From the NCBI RefSeq assembly GCF_003633725.1, contig NZ_RBIJ01000001.1:795217-859216 (forward strand): 64,000 nucleotides of DNA, in the 5' to 3' direction. The position numbers and the translations under genes were made by a program. Numbering within the stretch: the stretch's first letter is position 1; each line of letters starts with the position of its first letter. Shown here piece by piece: positions 1 to 9,662 of the stretch. The notes beneath the pieces are model-generated. The model searched no databases and was not told the origin of the DNA. It saw nothing but the letters and a program-made list of their open reading frames with translations. The stretch is from Brockia lithotrophica. GTDB taxonomy: Bacteria > Bacillota > Bacilli > Thermicanales > DSM-22653.

Positions 1-232
1 AGAGCCCCACGGGACCGCCGTCGGGGTCGAGGCGTTCCCACAGACGGGCGAGGAGAAAGGCCGTAGTTCCCTTCCCCTTGCTCCCGGTCACCACCGCCAC
101 GCGCATCCCCGCCTCGGGATGGCCGAGAGCCTCAAGGAGACGCGCGGCCCACTCCGGACGACGCGCCTCTTCTACGTCCTTGGCCAAGGGTTTCCCGCGG
201 TTGTACGAGTGAAACCACCACTCCTCTTCCAA
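1..232 (-). CDS. Mur ligase / folylpolyglutamate synthase-like protein, N-terminal part, cut by window edge
   Basis: The minus strand reads an open frame from a TTG at 232 (preceded by GGGAGGGG) to the window edge, about 77 residues. Residues around 50-60 carry VTGSKGKGTT, the ATP-binding P-loop form of Mur ligases and FolC (GTNGKGS in FolC). An early YNRGKPLAKDVEEARRPEW stretch precedes it. The family joins an amino acid to a carboxylate using ATP. A separate, ordinary folC lies at 34690, so this is a second member of the superfamily with an SKGKG variant loop; its substrate cannot be told. It is divergent from the ABC operon that starts at 352. Frame and motif are clear; the function is an inference. 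Confidence 0.7.
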   Translation of the reverse strand, partial: MEEEWWFHSYNRGKPLAKDVEEARRPEWAARLLEALGHPEAGMRVAVVTGSKGKGTTAFLLARLWERLDPDGGPVGL

Positions 233-294
233 CTCCGCCCCTCCCGTTGGTACGAAAGTTCTTTACACAACCTTAACCCATAGTTCACTCGAGC

Positions 295-323
295 TTAACG
301 GTTGTCTCCTAGGATTGTACTAT
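295..323 (+). promoter_or_regulatory. Sigma-A-type promoter of the ferric-type ABC operon
   Basis: TTAACG (295-300) and TACTAT (318-323) are separated by 17 bases, about 29 bases before the TTG start at 352. No clear Fur-type palindrome was seen. Confidence 0.55.
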
Positions 324-351
324 GGGGTGAGCAATCGAGGGGGGAAGACCG

Positions 352-1395
352 TTGTCTAAGTCGATCCTACGCGTTTTACCGGTTCTTTTGCTCGCGGTCT
401 TTGCGACGTTGCTCGGGGCCTGCGGAGCCGGCGGCAATCAAAAGAGCGAAACAAGCGGCCAGGCCAACACCGAAACCGCGCCTGCAGGTACGCTTACTTT
501 TTACACCTCACAACCGGACAACGATGCAAACCGCCTCGTCCAAGCCTTTCGAGAACGTTATCCAAAAGTTGAGGTTGTCCTCTTTCGATCGGGAACAGAA
601 GAAGTCGTCGCCAAACTGAGGTCCGAAAAGATGTCAGGCGAGATTCGGGCCGACGTACTCCTCCTCGCCGACGCGGTCACGTTTGAAGCTCTTAAGGCGG
701 AAGGATGGCTCGAACCATACCGCTCGCCAAACGTCGAAGGAATTCCCAAGGAATTCGTCGACCCAGACGGAACGTACGTGGGAACAAAGGTTATGGCGAG
801 CATCATCGTCGTCAACACAAAGGAAGTCACAAATCTCCCAGATTCTTGGCGCGTCTTCACAGCGCCCGAAACGCGCGGCAAGGCGATCATGCCGAGCCCG
901 CTCTACTCGGGAGCGGCCGCCTACAACCTCGGTGTATTCGTCCGGCAGCCGGAGTTCGGGTGGAAGTTTTATGAAGACATGAAGGCAAACGGCGTCGTCG
1001 TTGGAAAAGGGAACGGCGGTGTACTCACCGCCGTTGCGGGCGGAGAAAAGGCTTACGGCATGCTCGTCGATTTCATGGCAGCTCGGGCCAAAAAAGAAGG
1101 ATCGCCGGTGGAGCTCGTATACCCCAAAGAAGGCGTTCCGGTGATCACGGAGCCAATTGCGATCGTCAAAGGGACGAAAAACCCGAAGGCGGCACAGGCG
1201 TTCGTCGACTTTGTCCTTTCCGAAGAAGGACAAAAACTTGCTGCCGAACTCGGGTACACGCCCATTCGTCCGGGGATCACCCCTCCAGAAGGATTACGCT
1301 CCGTCGATTCGCTCAAAGTACTCGTGGCGGATCCCAAGGAAATGGCCAAATCGCGGGAAGAGGAAAAAGAAAAGTTTGCCAATCTATTTCGCTGA
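352..1395 (+). CDS. ABC transporter substrate-binding lipoprotein, ferric iron type
   Basis: This 347-residue extracellular binding protein starts at a TTG preceded by a GGGGGGAAG ribosome site. A signal peptide ends in the lipobox LLGAC, so Cys24 would be lipid-anchored. The mature part begins GTLTFYTSQPDNDANRLVQAF, typical of the family-1 iron/AfuA-FbpA type binding proteins. It is followed by a fused double permease (1443) and an ATPase (3191), the usual order of a ferric or 2-aminoethylphosphonate importer. The exact substrate is inferred: iron(III) is favoured by the fused permease architecture, but phosphonates or sugar phosphates use related proteins. Confidence 0.85.
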   Translation: MSKSILRVLPVLLLAVFATLLGACGAGGNQKSETSGQANTETAPAGTLTFYTSQPDNDANRLVQAFRERYPKVEVVLFRSGTEEVVAKLRSEKMSGEIRADVLLLADAVTFEALKAEGWLEPYRSPNVEGIPKEFVDPDGTYVGTKVMASIIVVNTKEVTNLPDSWRVFTAPETRGKAIMPSPLYSGAAAYNLGVFVRQPEFGWKFYEDMKANGVVVGKGNGGVLTAVAGGEKAYGMLVDFMAARAKKEGSPVELVYPKEGVPVITEPIAIVKGTKNPKAAQAFVDFVLSEEGQKLAAELGYTPIRPGITPPEGLRSVDSLKVLVADPKEMAKSREEEKEKFANLFR

Positions 1396-1442
1396 CATCG
1401 CGTAAAGGATCGTAGCTTTAGGAGGTGGAGGTCACCCGTACG

Positions 1443-3194
1443 ATGGAGAAACGTCACGGACAAACCGATGCGGATATTCCTCAGACAAACGCCTCACGGT
1501 GGGACAGGGTGTCCCGGGTAGGAGAGGCGGCGGTGGTCATCGCCATCGTCGCCTTTTTTGCCGGACCCCTTATCGCCCTTTTGGGCCAGAGCTTGCGGCT
1601 CGGACCTTCTGCGGAAATGCTCTCGCTCTTCATCTCGCCCAGAACGACGTCGATGCTCTGGAATACGGCGGTCATGGTGGCCGGCGGAACGGCACTCGCC
1701 ATGGTCATTGGCACAACAATCGGGGTGATCGTGTCGTTTACCGATTTGCCCGGTCGAACCTTCATCTCCGTCTTCGTGTGGCTGCCCCTCGTCCTCCCGT
1801 CGTACGTCATTGCCTTGAGTTGGGCCTCGCTGTTCGAAAAAAACGCGCTTTTAGAGCAGACCTTAGGGATTCTAGGCATACCTTGGGCCGGATGGTCGAT
1901 CTACACCCTAGGCGGCATGACGTTGGTCATGGGGCTTACCCATTACCCCCTCGTGTACCTGTTCGTCGTCCGAGCCGCACGCAACGTTCCCGAAACCCTG
2001 TACTTGGCAGCCCGAGCCTCGGGAGCCCCTCCCGCTTTCGCGTTTTCCCGCGCCGTACTTCCGCTTTTGCGCCCGGCTCTCGCCGCGGGAAGCGCGTTGG
2101 CGTTTTTGGCATCTCTGGACAACTTCGGCATCCCCGCCTTCCTCGGCATTCCGGGGAACGTTCCGGTGCTTTCGACCTACATCTATGAGCAGGTGGCCGG
2201 GTTTGGACCTTCGGCCTTCGCTCGCGCAGCGACGCTCAGCCTGCTCCTCGTGGCGATCGCCATGACGGGGATTTACGGTTTCCGGAAGTGGTCGCAACAC
2301 GACGTCTCGGAAGCGTTCGGCGAGGATAGATGGAGAAACCCCGTAGAACTCGGGCCTTTCAAGTGGCCCCTCTTTGCGCTCGTCCTCGCCTTCTTGCTTT
2401 TCACGAGCGTGCTTCCTCTTCTGGGACTCGGTTTGGGAGCGATCGTTCGGGCTTACGGCTTACCCCCGACGCCGGAAAACTGGACGCTCAACCACTTTGC
2501 CACCGTGCTCGGGGACCCGCGAATTCACCGGGCGGCGACGAACAGTGCGCTCCTGTCGCTGAGCGCCGCCGCAGGAACGATCGTCCTGGGGACGGCGGTG
2601 ACTTTGCGACAGCGCCAATCTCCGAACTTCATGTGGAGGGCTACGAGCAGTCTCATGACCCTCCCCTTCGCCCTTCCGGGAATCGTCGTCGCCTTGGGTC
2701 TCATCATCTTCTGGGCTTCGCCCGTGGGCAACATGATCGGCGGCGTTTACGGAACGCTCGCCATGCTCTGGATCGCCTACATCGTACGGTTCAGTGCAGT
2801 TGGCGTACGATCTGCCGAAGCCGCCTTCTCCCGCCTGGACGTGCGTTTGGAACAAGCCGCCCAAGTGAGCGGGGCACGTCTCGGAGTACGATTATCCCGC
2901 ATCGTGTTTCCGCTCGTCGCAGGCGAACTTCTCGGAGGCATGCTCCTCGTCGTCCTCCTCGCCGGCACGGAGCTCACGCTTTCCGCCCTCCTCGCCTCCT
3001 CTGGACAGGAAACGGTAGGCATGCGCATTTTCCAAATGGAACAGGGCGGGGCGCTGTCTGAGGCAAGGGCGTTTGCCTTTACCATCGCCACGTTTGTCCT
3101 TTTCCTCTTTGCTTTGTCCGAGGCATTCCGCAAACGCAGGTTGCAGATGCAAGAACAAAAGGAAGAGCCGATCGCGAGCGGGGGATGGTCGTGA
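1443..3194 (+). CDS. Fused double-domain ABC permease, FbpB/AfuB type
   Basis: This 583-residue membrane protein has about twelve hydrophobic segments in two homologous halves, each with the cytoplasmic loop that docks the ATPase (AARASGAPPAFAFSRAVLP in the first half, AAQVSGARLGVRLSRIVFP in the second). The first permease domain covers roughly residues 60-290 and the second 300-575. The ATG at 1443 has GGAGGT ten bases upstream; a GTG at 1425 is in frame but has no good ribosome site. The gene ends in a four-base overlap with the ATPase start. Two permease domains in one chain are characteristic of ferric iron importers. Confidence 0.87.
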   Translation: MEKRHGQTDADIPQTNASRWDRVSRVGEAAVVIAIVAFFAGPLIALLGQSLRLGPSAEMLSLFISPRTTSMLWNTAVMVAGGTALAMVIGTTIGVIVSFTDLPGRTFISVFVWLPLVLPSYVIALSWASLFEKNALLEQTLGILGIPWAGWSIYTLGGMTLVMGLTHYPLVYLFVVRAARNVPETLYLAARASGAPPAFAFSRAVLPLLRPALAAGSALAFLASLDNFGIPAFLGIPGNVPVLSTYIYEQVAGFGPSAFARAATLSLLLVAIAMTGIYGFRKWSQHDVSEAFGEDRWRNPVELGPFKWPLFALVLAFLLFTSVLPLLGLGLGAIVRAYGLPPTPENWTLNHFATVLGDPRIHRAATNSALLSLSAAAGTIVLGTAVTLRQRQSPNFMWRATSSLMTLPFALPGIVVALGLIIFWASPVGNMIGGVYGTLAMLWIAYIVRFSAVGVRSAEAAFSRLDVRLEQAAQVSGARLGVRLSRIVFPLVAGELLGGMLLVVLLAGTELTLSALLASSGQETVGMRIFQMEQGGALSEARAFAFTIATFVLFLFALSEAFRKRRLQMQEQKEEPIASGGWS

Positions 3195-4438
3195 AGGTGG
3201 AACTTTCCGGGGTTTCGGTGAAACTGGGAAACCGAACGGTGCTTAGAGAAGTCTCCCTCTCTGTTCCTTCCGGAGCTTTTTTGGCCGTACTCGGGCCGTC
3301 GGGGAGCGGCAAAACGACGCTCTTACATGCGATTGCAGGTTTTGTCCCTTTGGAGTCAGGAACGATTTCCTTTGACGGACAAATCGTAAGTCGGGCAGGA
3401 TACCGGTTGCCTCCCGAAGAGCGGGAAGTCGGGGTCGTCTTCCAATCGTTCGCCCTTTGGCCCCACATGACGGTCGAAGAGCACATCACCTTCCCCCTTC
3501 TTCAACGGCGTCGCCGCCGCTTCCGAACTGAACTTGAAGGAAAGGGGATCTTCCGCCGTACGATCGGGAAATATCTATCCAACAAAACCCAATCCAAGCC
3601 AAAAGAGGATGCTGCCGTAGAAACGATAGAACACGAAGTAGAGAAGCTCCTCAAACTGACGGAGCTACTGCCTTTCCGCAAACGGTTCCCCAGCGAACTT
3701 TCTGGAGGACAAAAGCAACGGGTAGCGTTTGCCCGCGCTCTGGCTGCGTCGAGAAAGCTCCTCCTCCTGGACGAGCCGTTTTCCCACCTCGACGCCCCCC
3801 TTCGCGCCACCATGCAATTGGAGTTGGCCAAACTTCACCGGACAACCGGAAGCACTGTAATCTTTGTCACCCACGATCGAGAAGAAGCCCTGGCGCTTGC
3901 GGATCTCATCGCAGTGGTAAAGGACGGGCGTGTAGTGCAAATCGGCCCACCGGATGAGGTCTATTTACAACCGAATTCGCCGTTTGTCGCCGCCTTTGTC
4001 GCCGGTGCAGCCCTCGTCCCCGGAACGTGGCGGGGAAAGTGGTTTACTCCTTTGGGATATGTAGGCGATGAGGTTTGGGACGGAACCAGCATCCCCCCTG
4101 CGTTTCGCGAAGCTGGGTGCTTTCCGGTGCGACCGGAAGAATGGGTTCTTCGCAAATATCCCCCGGGGATCCCAGTACGAATCGTGAGGCGCGCGTACGA
4201 AGGACGAACTGTCCGTTTGACAGTTGAACTCGCCGCGACAGAAATCAATCCCGACGAAGTGCAATGCAATGAAAGAGAGACAGCCGACTGGCCATTCCGT
4301 AAGACGTCGTTTGATTTATTTGTCTCACCACAAAAGTATCGCGACATATGCACGGACCCTGGACAAATTAGGCATATTATTCTAAGGAAAAGCGGAACAA
4401 ATATAGGATCACGAACAAAAAATGATAACAATGTTTAA
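3191..4438 (+). CDS. ABC transporter ATP-binding protein with long insert and AT-rich C-terminus
   Basis: This 415-residue ATPase has Walker A GPSGSGKTT (about 35-43), signature LSGGQKQR (about 170), Walker B LLLLDEPF and the switch histidine in VTHD. The GTG at 3191 overlaps the permease stop as GTGA and follows GGGGGA; an ATG at 3185 is the alternative. Between Q-loop and signature there is a basic, longer-than-usual insert (RRRRRFRTELEGKG and following, about 50 residues). The last 80 codons become AT-rich, unlike the rest of the gene. A decayed copy of this C-terminal region lies beyond the CRISPR array at 5212-5487. It energises the permease encoded just upstream. Confidence 0.88.
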   Translation: MKVELSGVSVKLGNRTVLREVSLSVPSGAFLAVLGPSGSGKTTLLHAIAGFVPLESGTISFDGQIVSRAGYRLPPEEREVGVVFQSFALWPHMTVEEHITFPLLQRRRRRFRTELEGKGIFRRTIGKYLSNKTQSKPKEDAAVETIEHEVEKLLKLTELLPFRKRFPSELSGGQKQRVAFARALAASRKLLLLDEPFSHLDAPLRATMQLELAKLHRTTGSTVIFVTHDREEALALADLIAVVKDGRVVQIGPPDEVYLQPNSPFVAAFVAGAALVPGTWRGKWFTPLGYVGDEVWDGTSIPPAFREAGCFPVRPEEWVLRKYPPGIPVRIVRRAYEGRTVRLTVELAATEINPDEVQCNERETADWPFRKTSFDLFVSPQKYRDICTDPGQIRHIILRKSGTNIGSRTKNDNNV

Positions 4439-4546
4439 AATATTCATGCTTTTAATAACTAATAATTAAAATTTTATATCGTTATAAACTTTATAATTTA
4501 AATTCAAAAAGAAAACATATGTTCCCTATTTATCAAGATAGGTATA
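4439..4546. other. Very AT-rich stretch flanking the CRISPR array
   Basis: About 108 bases are made almost entirely of A and T, in strong contrast to the surrounding genome. It could be a CRISPR leader by composition, but the repeat next to it is the degenerate one, which argues that this is the distal end. No gene seen. Confidence 0.5.
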
Positions 4547-5024
4547 AAATTAAAATTGCCGCCTCTTTCGAGGCGGTTAAAACTTCGATCAGCAGCCCCC
4601 TGCGTCCTTCCACGATTTGCTTCAACGTTGCCGCCTCTTTCGAGGCGGTTAAAACGCGCAACACCGGGTTCAAGACGGAAGGAGATGTCTTCGCTTCAAC
4701 GTTGCCGCCTCTTTCGAGGCGGTTAAAACGTGAAGACACGGATACCGCGATCGAACTCGCATTAAAGCTTCAACGTTGCCGCCTCTTTCGAGGCGGTTAA
4801 AACTCCCTCATGACCTATCTGCATCGCCTGCAGCATGTAGCTTCAACGTTGCCGCCTCTTTCGAGGCGGTTAAAACTTTGATGGAACAGGCGAGATAGGA
4901 CTGGCTTATCTTCTGCTTCAACGTTGCCGCCTCTTTCGAGGCGGTTAAAACGCGCTCTGTTCCTCATCCTCACGTTTCTTCTCACTGGCTTCAACGTTGC
5001 CGCCTCTTTCGAGGCGGTTAAAAC
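4547..5024. CRISPR. CRISPR array, 7 repeats of 37 bases, 6 spacers
   Basis: Six identical 37-base repeats (4619, 4693, 4767, 4840, 4915, 4988) begin GCTTCAACGTTGCC, contain the hairpin CCGCCTC-TTTC-GAGGCGG and end GGTTAAAAC. A seventh copy at 4547 keeps the hairpin and 3' part but has lost the first nine bases to AT-rich sequence. Spacers are 35, 37, 37, 36, 38 and 36 bases, all unique. A terminal repeat that is degenerate on its left side suggests that the left end is the trailer and that transcription runs on the minus strand (reading GTTTTAACC...GTTGAAGC). The AT-rich left flank, however, looks like a leader, so direction is unresolved. No cas gene is present in the window. An internal hairpin and 37-base length fit a Cas6-processed type I or III system. 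Confidence 0.97.
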
Positions 5025-5211
5025 TCCGGCCGCTGCAAGCCCTTGTCCCTTCGGGCTTTGCGGCCCCTATTCCGCGAACCTCTTTTTGAGGGGCCAAAAA
5101 AAGAGCGATCGGACGGCAAAAATCCCGGAAAAGCCTTGTGCCGCTTGCGCCGCGAACCCCCCACCCCTGGCGTCACCACTGCCGATTCGCGATGTTTGAA
5201 TATTCCGGACA

Positions 5212-5487
5212 ATGGGCATCACCAGACAGACAAATGATGGGAGCTCGTCATATGGGGGATCTGATCGATGTGCTTTTATTGTGGCAAGAAATACCGGACA
5301 AAGTCAAGTCGCGACGGCCTCAGGTGAGGTAGGTCACATAGATCGGTTGGCCGTCAAACTCGCCTCGACGGAAATCGACTCTGAGATCCGCGGTAGGAAG
5401 CGCAGGGAAACAATTGACCCTCTGCCCGAAAAAACGGATATGCTTTTTACATATTATCAAATATTTTGCAAAATACAAAAACTGTAA
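5212..5487 (+). pseudogene. Decayed second copy of the ABC ATPase C-terminal region
   Basis: The frame ending at 5487 contains GEVGHIDRLAVKLASTEID, then RETIDPLPEKTDMLF. This aligns with the end of the ATPase at 3191-4438, which has EGRTVRLTVELAATEIN and RETADWPFRKTSFDLF in the same order and spacing. At DNA level both read TTG.C.GT..AACTCGCC.CGAC.GAAATC. The Walker and signature parts are absent, so this is only a 3' remnant; similarity is clear from about 5310 to 5460. The 187 bases between the last CRISPR repeat and this remnant (5025-5211) hold no recognisable gene, only an imperfect hairpin GGCCCCT...GAGGGGCC near 5063-5093. It could instead be a very small live gene, but no ribosome site supports that. 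Confidence 0.6.
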
Positions 5488-5563
5488 GATCGGACTGGAT
5501 TTGTTGACATAAAAGTTATTTTATTTATCAAATAACAAAAATTTAAAAAAACTTCTGTTTTTC

Positions 5564-5764
5564 TCATTCTTCATATGTGGAATTACTTACAAAACCCTGG
5601 CTACCTATAGAATACCCGAGTTTATATCCAGCATAATAATAAATATCAAAGACAGATCTTCCTAATCCAGATCCTAAAGCTAATATCAGTAAAATAACAA
5701 CAAGAATCTTAGCTACTTGCACAAAATTTCTCATCCATCTCTTAAAAATATCAGTTATTTTCAT
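5564..5764 (-). CDS. Small AT-rich single-pass membrane protein, unknown function
   Basis: This 66-residue protein starts at an ATG with a strong GGAGGG site eight bases upstream. Residues about 15-40 form one hydrophobic helix (VAKILVVILLILALGSGL) after a basic N-terminus, so a cytoplasm-in orientation is expected. The rest is GYKLGYSIGSQGF with a polar tail. Codon use is AT-rich and very unlike the neighbouring genes, which suggests acquisition together with the CRISPR island. I do not recognise a family. The 235 bases to the next gene (5765-5999) contain nothing I can name. Confidence 0.6.
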   Translation of the reverse strand: MKITDIFKRWMRNFVQVAKILVVILLILALGSGLGRSVFDIYYYAGYKLGYSIGSQGFVSNSTYEE

Positions 5765-5999
5765 AAATATTTCCCTCCTGCTTCTTTTTACAGCCTTCTA
5801 AATCTTCCCGTGATATCGCTTATCATGGTTCACATCAAGCGTACCTTGCGGTCGCTCCCCCTGTCAATACTCTATGGTTCTTTCCGCATGCACCATCCAA
5901 CCCCTTCCGAAGCGATGAAAACCCCGACCGAACACGTACAACTCATGGAACTACGGAGGATCGGCTTGAAAGGCTCCCTTAGAGCTTCGGGTTTGTCGC

Positions 6000-6677
6000 T
6001 TACGGAGCAGGCGTAAAGTACGAGTAGAGATAGAGGAGACCTACGTCGGCGGCCGCACGTGTAGGCGCAAAGGAAGCGAGGCGGTACCCCAATTTTCCTC
6101 CGTCGGCGCCTTTGGGCTGCGAAGAGGCAGTCGGGCGGAGGAGGAGTTCGCTGGCGTAGACGGTTCCGTGGGACGCTTCGACGGCATACCAGAGCCGCAC
6201 ACCCTCGTACTCCGGGTCGCGATACGTCTGTAGGGAAACGCCGAAGGGGGCTCCTTCGCGGGTGAGTCCCTGTTCCGCCCAACGGCGTAGGTCCTCTACG
6301 CGCAAAACCTGTACGAGGAGCCGGTGTCCTCCGGGCCCTTCCGCGGCGACGGTGGCAAGAACTTCGCCCTCCCCGGTCTCGGCGTGTACGCGAAATGTGC
6401 GGGGAAGCTGCACGCGGCCGAATCCACCCGGGAGTTCCACATGCCGCCGGTTGGCAAAGGAAGTGCGGTAAAGGCTTTCGTCCGAAGATCCCCCATCCTC
6501 CGCCGCAGATCCTGAACCGGAGGTCGGCGCGGAGGACGGGGGGTGCGCGTTTTTCCCGAAAACCGCAGAAAACCGTTCCGCACCCCACGGTCCGGCAAAC
6601 AGCCAACCTCCGTAGAGCGCGAGAAGCGCGAGCAAGCCGAACACAAAGCCCATGCGCTTGAGACGTTCGCGCAGCAT
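6000..6677 (-). CDS. Membrane-anchored protein of unknown function downstream of obgE
   Basis: This 225-residue protein has an N-terminal basic stretch and one hydrophobic helix (about residues 9-30), then a low-complexity Ser/Gly/Ala linker (about 45-68). An extracellular domain with many beta-like segments follows (VELPGGFGRVQLPRTFRVHA). The start has GGGGAAGGGG upstream. It is the last gene of the minus-strand rplU-obgE group, 66 bases after obgE. In Bacillus the gene following obg is the ACT-domain gene pheB, which this does not resemble. GC-rich codon use matches the genome, so the gene looks native. Function unknown. Confidence 0.72.
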   Translation of the reverse strand: MLRERLKRMGFVFGLLALLALYGGWLFAGPWGAERFSAVFGKNAHPPSSAPTSGSGSAAEDGGSSDESLYRTSFANRRHVELPGGFGRVQLPRTFRVHAETGEGEVLATVAAEGPGGHRLLVQVLRVEDLRRWAEQGLTREGAPFGVSLQTYRDPEYEGVRLWYAVEASHGTVYASELLLRPTASSQPKGADGGKLGYRLASFAPTRAAADVGLLYLYSYFTPAP

Positions 6678-6743
6678 CGCCCCTTCCCCCTCTTCCCCAT
6701 GCGTATGAGGACGAGGGGGAGGGAAGACCGGGGAAAGGGCCGC

Positions 6744-8138
<1,395 letters not shown>

Positions 8139-8732
8139 TCACCTCTTCGACCGTTCCCGCGTACCCCAGACAAACCGGAACGCACACCCTCCGGAGGTAG
8201 TGTGGGTAACGACGACGCGCTGCGGTCGCCCGGGATGCGACTTTAAGAGGGACTTCCCTTCCGCCTCCAGAATCTCCCGTGCCCTGTGTCCGACTTCGTC
8301 CGCGGTGCCCCGCAGGCGAAAGACGACGGTCAACGTGCGGGGACGGGACGCAGACACGCGGAAGGACACTTCGAGGTCCCCCTCCGTTTCCCATGCGGCT
8401 ATCGCTCGTTCCAAAACGCGCAGCCATTTGCGAAAAAACGCCACCCGTTTGGGGCTCCAAGCCGAACGGAGGTCCTCTCCTCCCAACTCGTAGTGCACGC
8501 GGATCCCGAGAAGGCGGGATTCCCACTCCAGGAGGAGGAAAAACATCCGATCGCCCAGAGAATCTTGGAGGCGCTTTTCTTGCTCGATGCGGTGGACCAA
8601 CTTCTCCACCTGCCGGCGCAAACCTTCGCGATCGTCGAGGGCGAGGTAGCCGTAGAGAAGCTGGAGTTCGTTGGCGAAGGCGTGGCGACGCAGGCGCAGA
8701 AATTCGCCCACACGCGCGTGAGGATCTCTCAC
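8139..8732 (-). CDS. spo0B: Spo0B-like sporulation initiation phosphotransferase
   Basis: This 197-residue protein has an N-terminal helix with RRHAFANELQLLYGYLALD, matching the Spo0B phosphorelay H-box (RHDWMNKLQLIKG in Bacillus). His17 would be the phosphorylated residue that passes phosphate from Spo0F to Spo0A. The C-terminal half resembles a degenerate histidine-kinase ATP domain. The GTG at 8732 has GGGGGAG seven bases upstream and lies after a terminator (8755-8785), so longer readings from 8795 are unlikely. Its position between rpmA and obgE is the conserved Bacillus context, which supports the assignment despite low sequence conservation. Confidence 0.85.
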   Translation of the reverse strand: MRDPHARVGEFLRLRRHAFANELQLLYGYLALDDREGLRRQVEKLVHRIEQEKRLQDSLGDRMFFLLLEWESRLLGIRVHYELGGEDLRSAWSPKRVAFFRKWLRVLERAIAAWETEGDLEVSFRVSASRPRTLTVVFRLRGTADEVGHRAREILEAEGKSLLKSHPGRPQRVVVTHTTSGGCAFRFVWGTRERSKR

Positions 8733-8754
8733 CGGGCCGCTCCCCCTTCCACGC

Positions 8755-8785
8755 GAAAAAAGCCCCGACGCGACCCGCGTCGGGA
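8755..8785 (-). terminator. Intrinsic terminator between rpmA and spo0B
   Basis: Stem CCCGACGCG / CGCGTCGGG (8764-8784, 3-base loop) is followed on the minus strand by six Us (plus-strand As at 8756-8761). It should separate ribosomal-protein expression from spo0B-obgE, at least partly. Confidence 0.88.
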
Positions 8786-8808
8786 CCTTCCGCAATCCTC
8801 GAAACCGA

Positions 8809-9126
8809 TTACTCCGCCGCCTCGACCGCCTCGAGGTCCTCGGCGGTGACCGGGTACACGCTCACGCGCTTCTTGTCCTTACCGAAGCGCTCGTAGCGAA
8901 CCACGCCGTCGATGCGGGCGTACAGGGTGTCGTCCTTGCCGATCCCTACGCCAGGCCCCGGGTAAATCCGAGTGCCCCGCTGGCGGACGAGGATGTTCCC
9001 CGCTAGGACGAACTGGCCGTCGTGGCGCTTCACGCCGAGGCGCTTCCCGACGCTGTCGCGGCCGTTCTTCGTGCTTCCTCCGGCCTTCTTCTGGGCGAAA
9101 AACTGGAGATCCATGGGGTAACGCAT
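8809..9126 (-). CDS. rpmA: 50S ribosomal protein L27 with cleavable N-terminus
   Basis: This 105-residue protein begins [25 protein letters not shown]. The LQFF stretch is the Firmicute-type N-terminal extension that must be removed so that the following basic tail can reach the peptidyl-transferase centre. The protease for this, Prp, is encoded just upstream on the transcript (9251). The ATG at 9126 has GGAGGGGG upstream. The C-terminus carries an acidic tail ([10 protein letters not shown]). It is followed by an intrinsic terminator. Confidence 0.97.
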   Translation of the reverse strand: MRYPMDLQFFAQKKAGGSTKNGRDSVGKRLGVKRHDGQFVLAGNILVRQRGTRIYPGPGVGIGKDDTLYARIDGVVRYERFGKDKKRVSVYPVTAEDLEAVEAAE

Positions 9127-9250
9127 GGCCTTTCCCCCTCCTCACTGGAATCGCAAAGCCGCAAGAGCCCTTAGCAAACCCTGGGGAGACCCCGAGAAAA
9201 GCAAATGCCGACGAACGTGTGCACGGCCTCGAAAGGGTCCGATCCCGATC

Positions 9251-9604
9251 CTAGGGTCTGGCAAGGGCGCGGGGATCGTCGGGGTCTTCGATGCGGAGGT
9301 ACTCTGGGTAGCTCTCTTCGAGCGCCTTAAGGGCGACGAGCATGCCTTCCAGGATGAGGGCCGCACGCTCTTCCACTTCCGTCGGAAGATCCCGCGGAAG
9401 GCGGAATACGATGTAGCCCCCTTGCCCGATCTCCGAAACGGCGTCTACGTCCAGAAGCGAGACGAGGGCGTTGGCCGCGCCGAGGGTGATCGCCGAAATC
9501 CCCGCACAGACAATGTCCATGCCCTTTTCCTTGTAGCCCGCGTGCCCGCTCACCTCGACTTCGACGAGACGGCCGTCCTCGCGCTGTGCCCGCACCCGTA
9601 CCAT
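9251..9604 (-). CDS. prp: Ribosomal-processing cysteine protease Prp
   Basis: This protein of about 117 residues shows the catalytic pair of the family: GHAGY (His) and VCAGISA (Cys). It cleaves the L27 N-terminal extension after the LQFF motif in Firmicutes. It sits between rplU and rpmA as in Bacillus (ysxB). The ATG at 9604 has GGGGAG about 11 bases upstream and gives the usual length; an in-frame GTG at 9646 has no proper ribosome site. The 120 bases between prp and rpmA contain no other gene. Confidence 0.93.
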   Translation of the reverse strand: MVRVRAQREDGRLVEVEVSGHAGYKEKGMDIVCAGISAITLGAANALVSLLDVDAVSEIGQGGYIVFRLPRDLPTEVEERAALILEGMLVALKALEESYPEYLRIEDPDDPRALARP

Positions 9605-9662
9605 CCCGCACCGACGCTCCCCATCGCGTCCTCCGATCTTCCCCACCTTCCGACGTACGTCT

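Noticed and set aside
5889..6016. Plus-strand frame of 42 residues (MKTPTEHVQLMELRRIG)
   Set aside because: No ribosome site, overlaps the end of the minus-strand gene at 6000, no recognised family.
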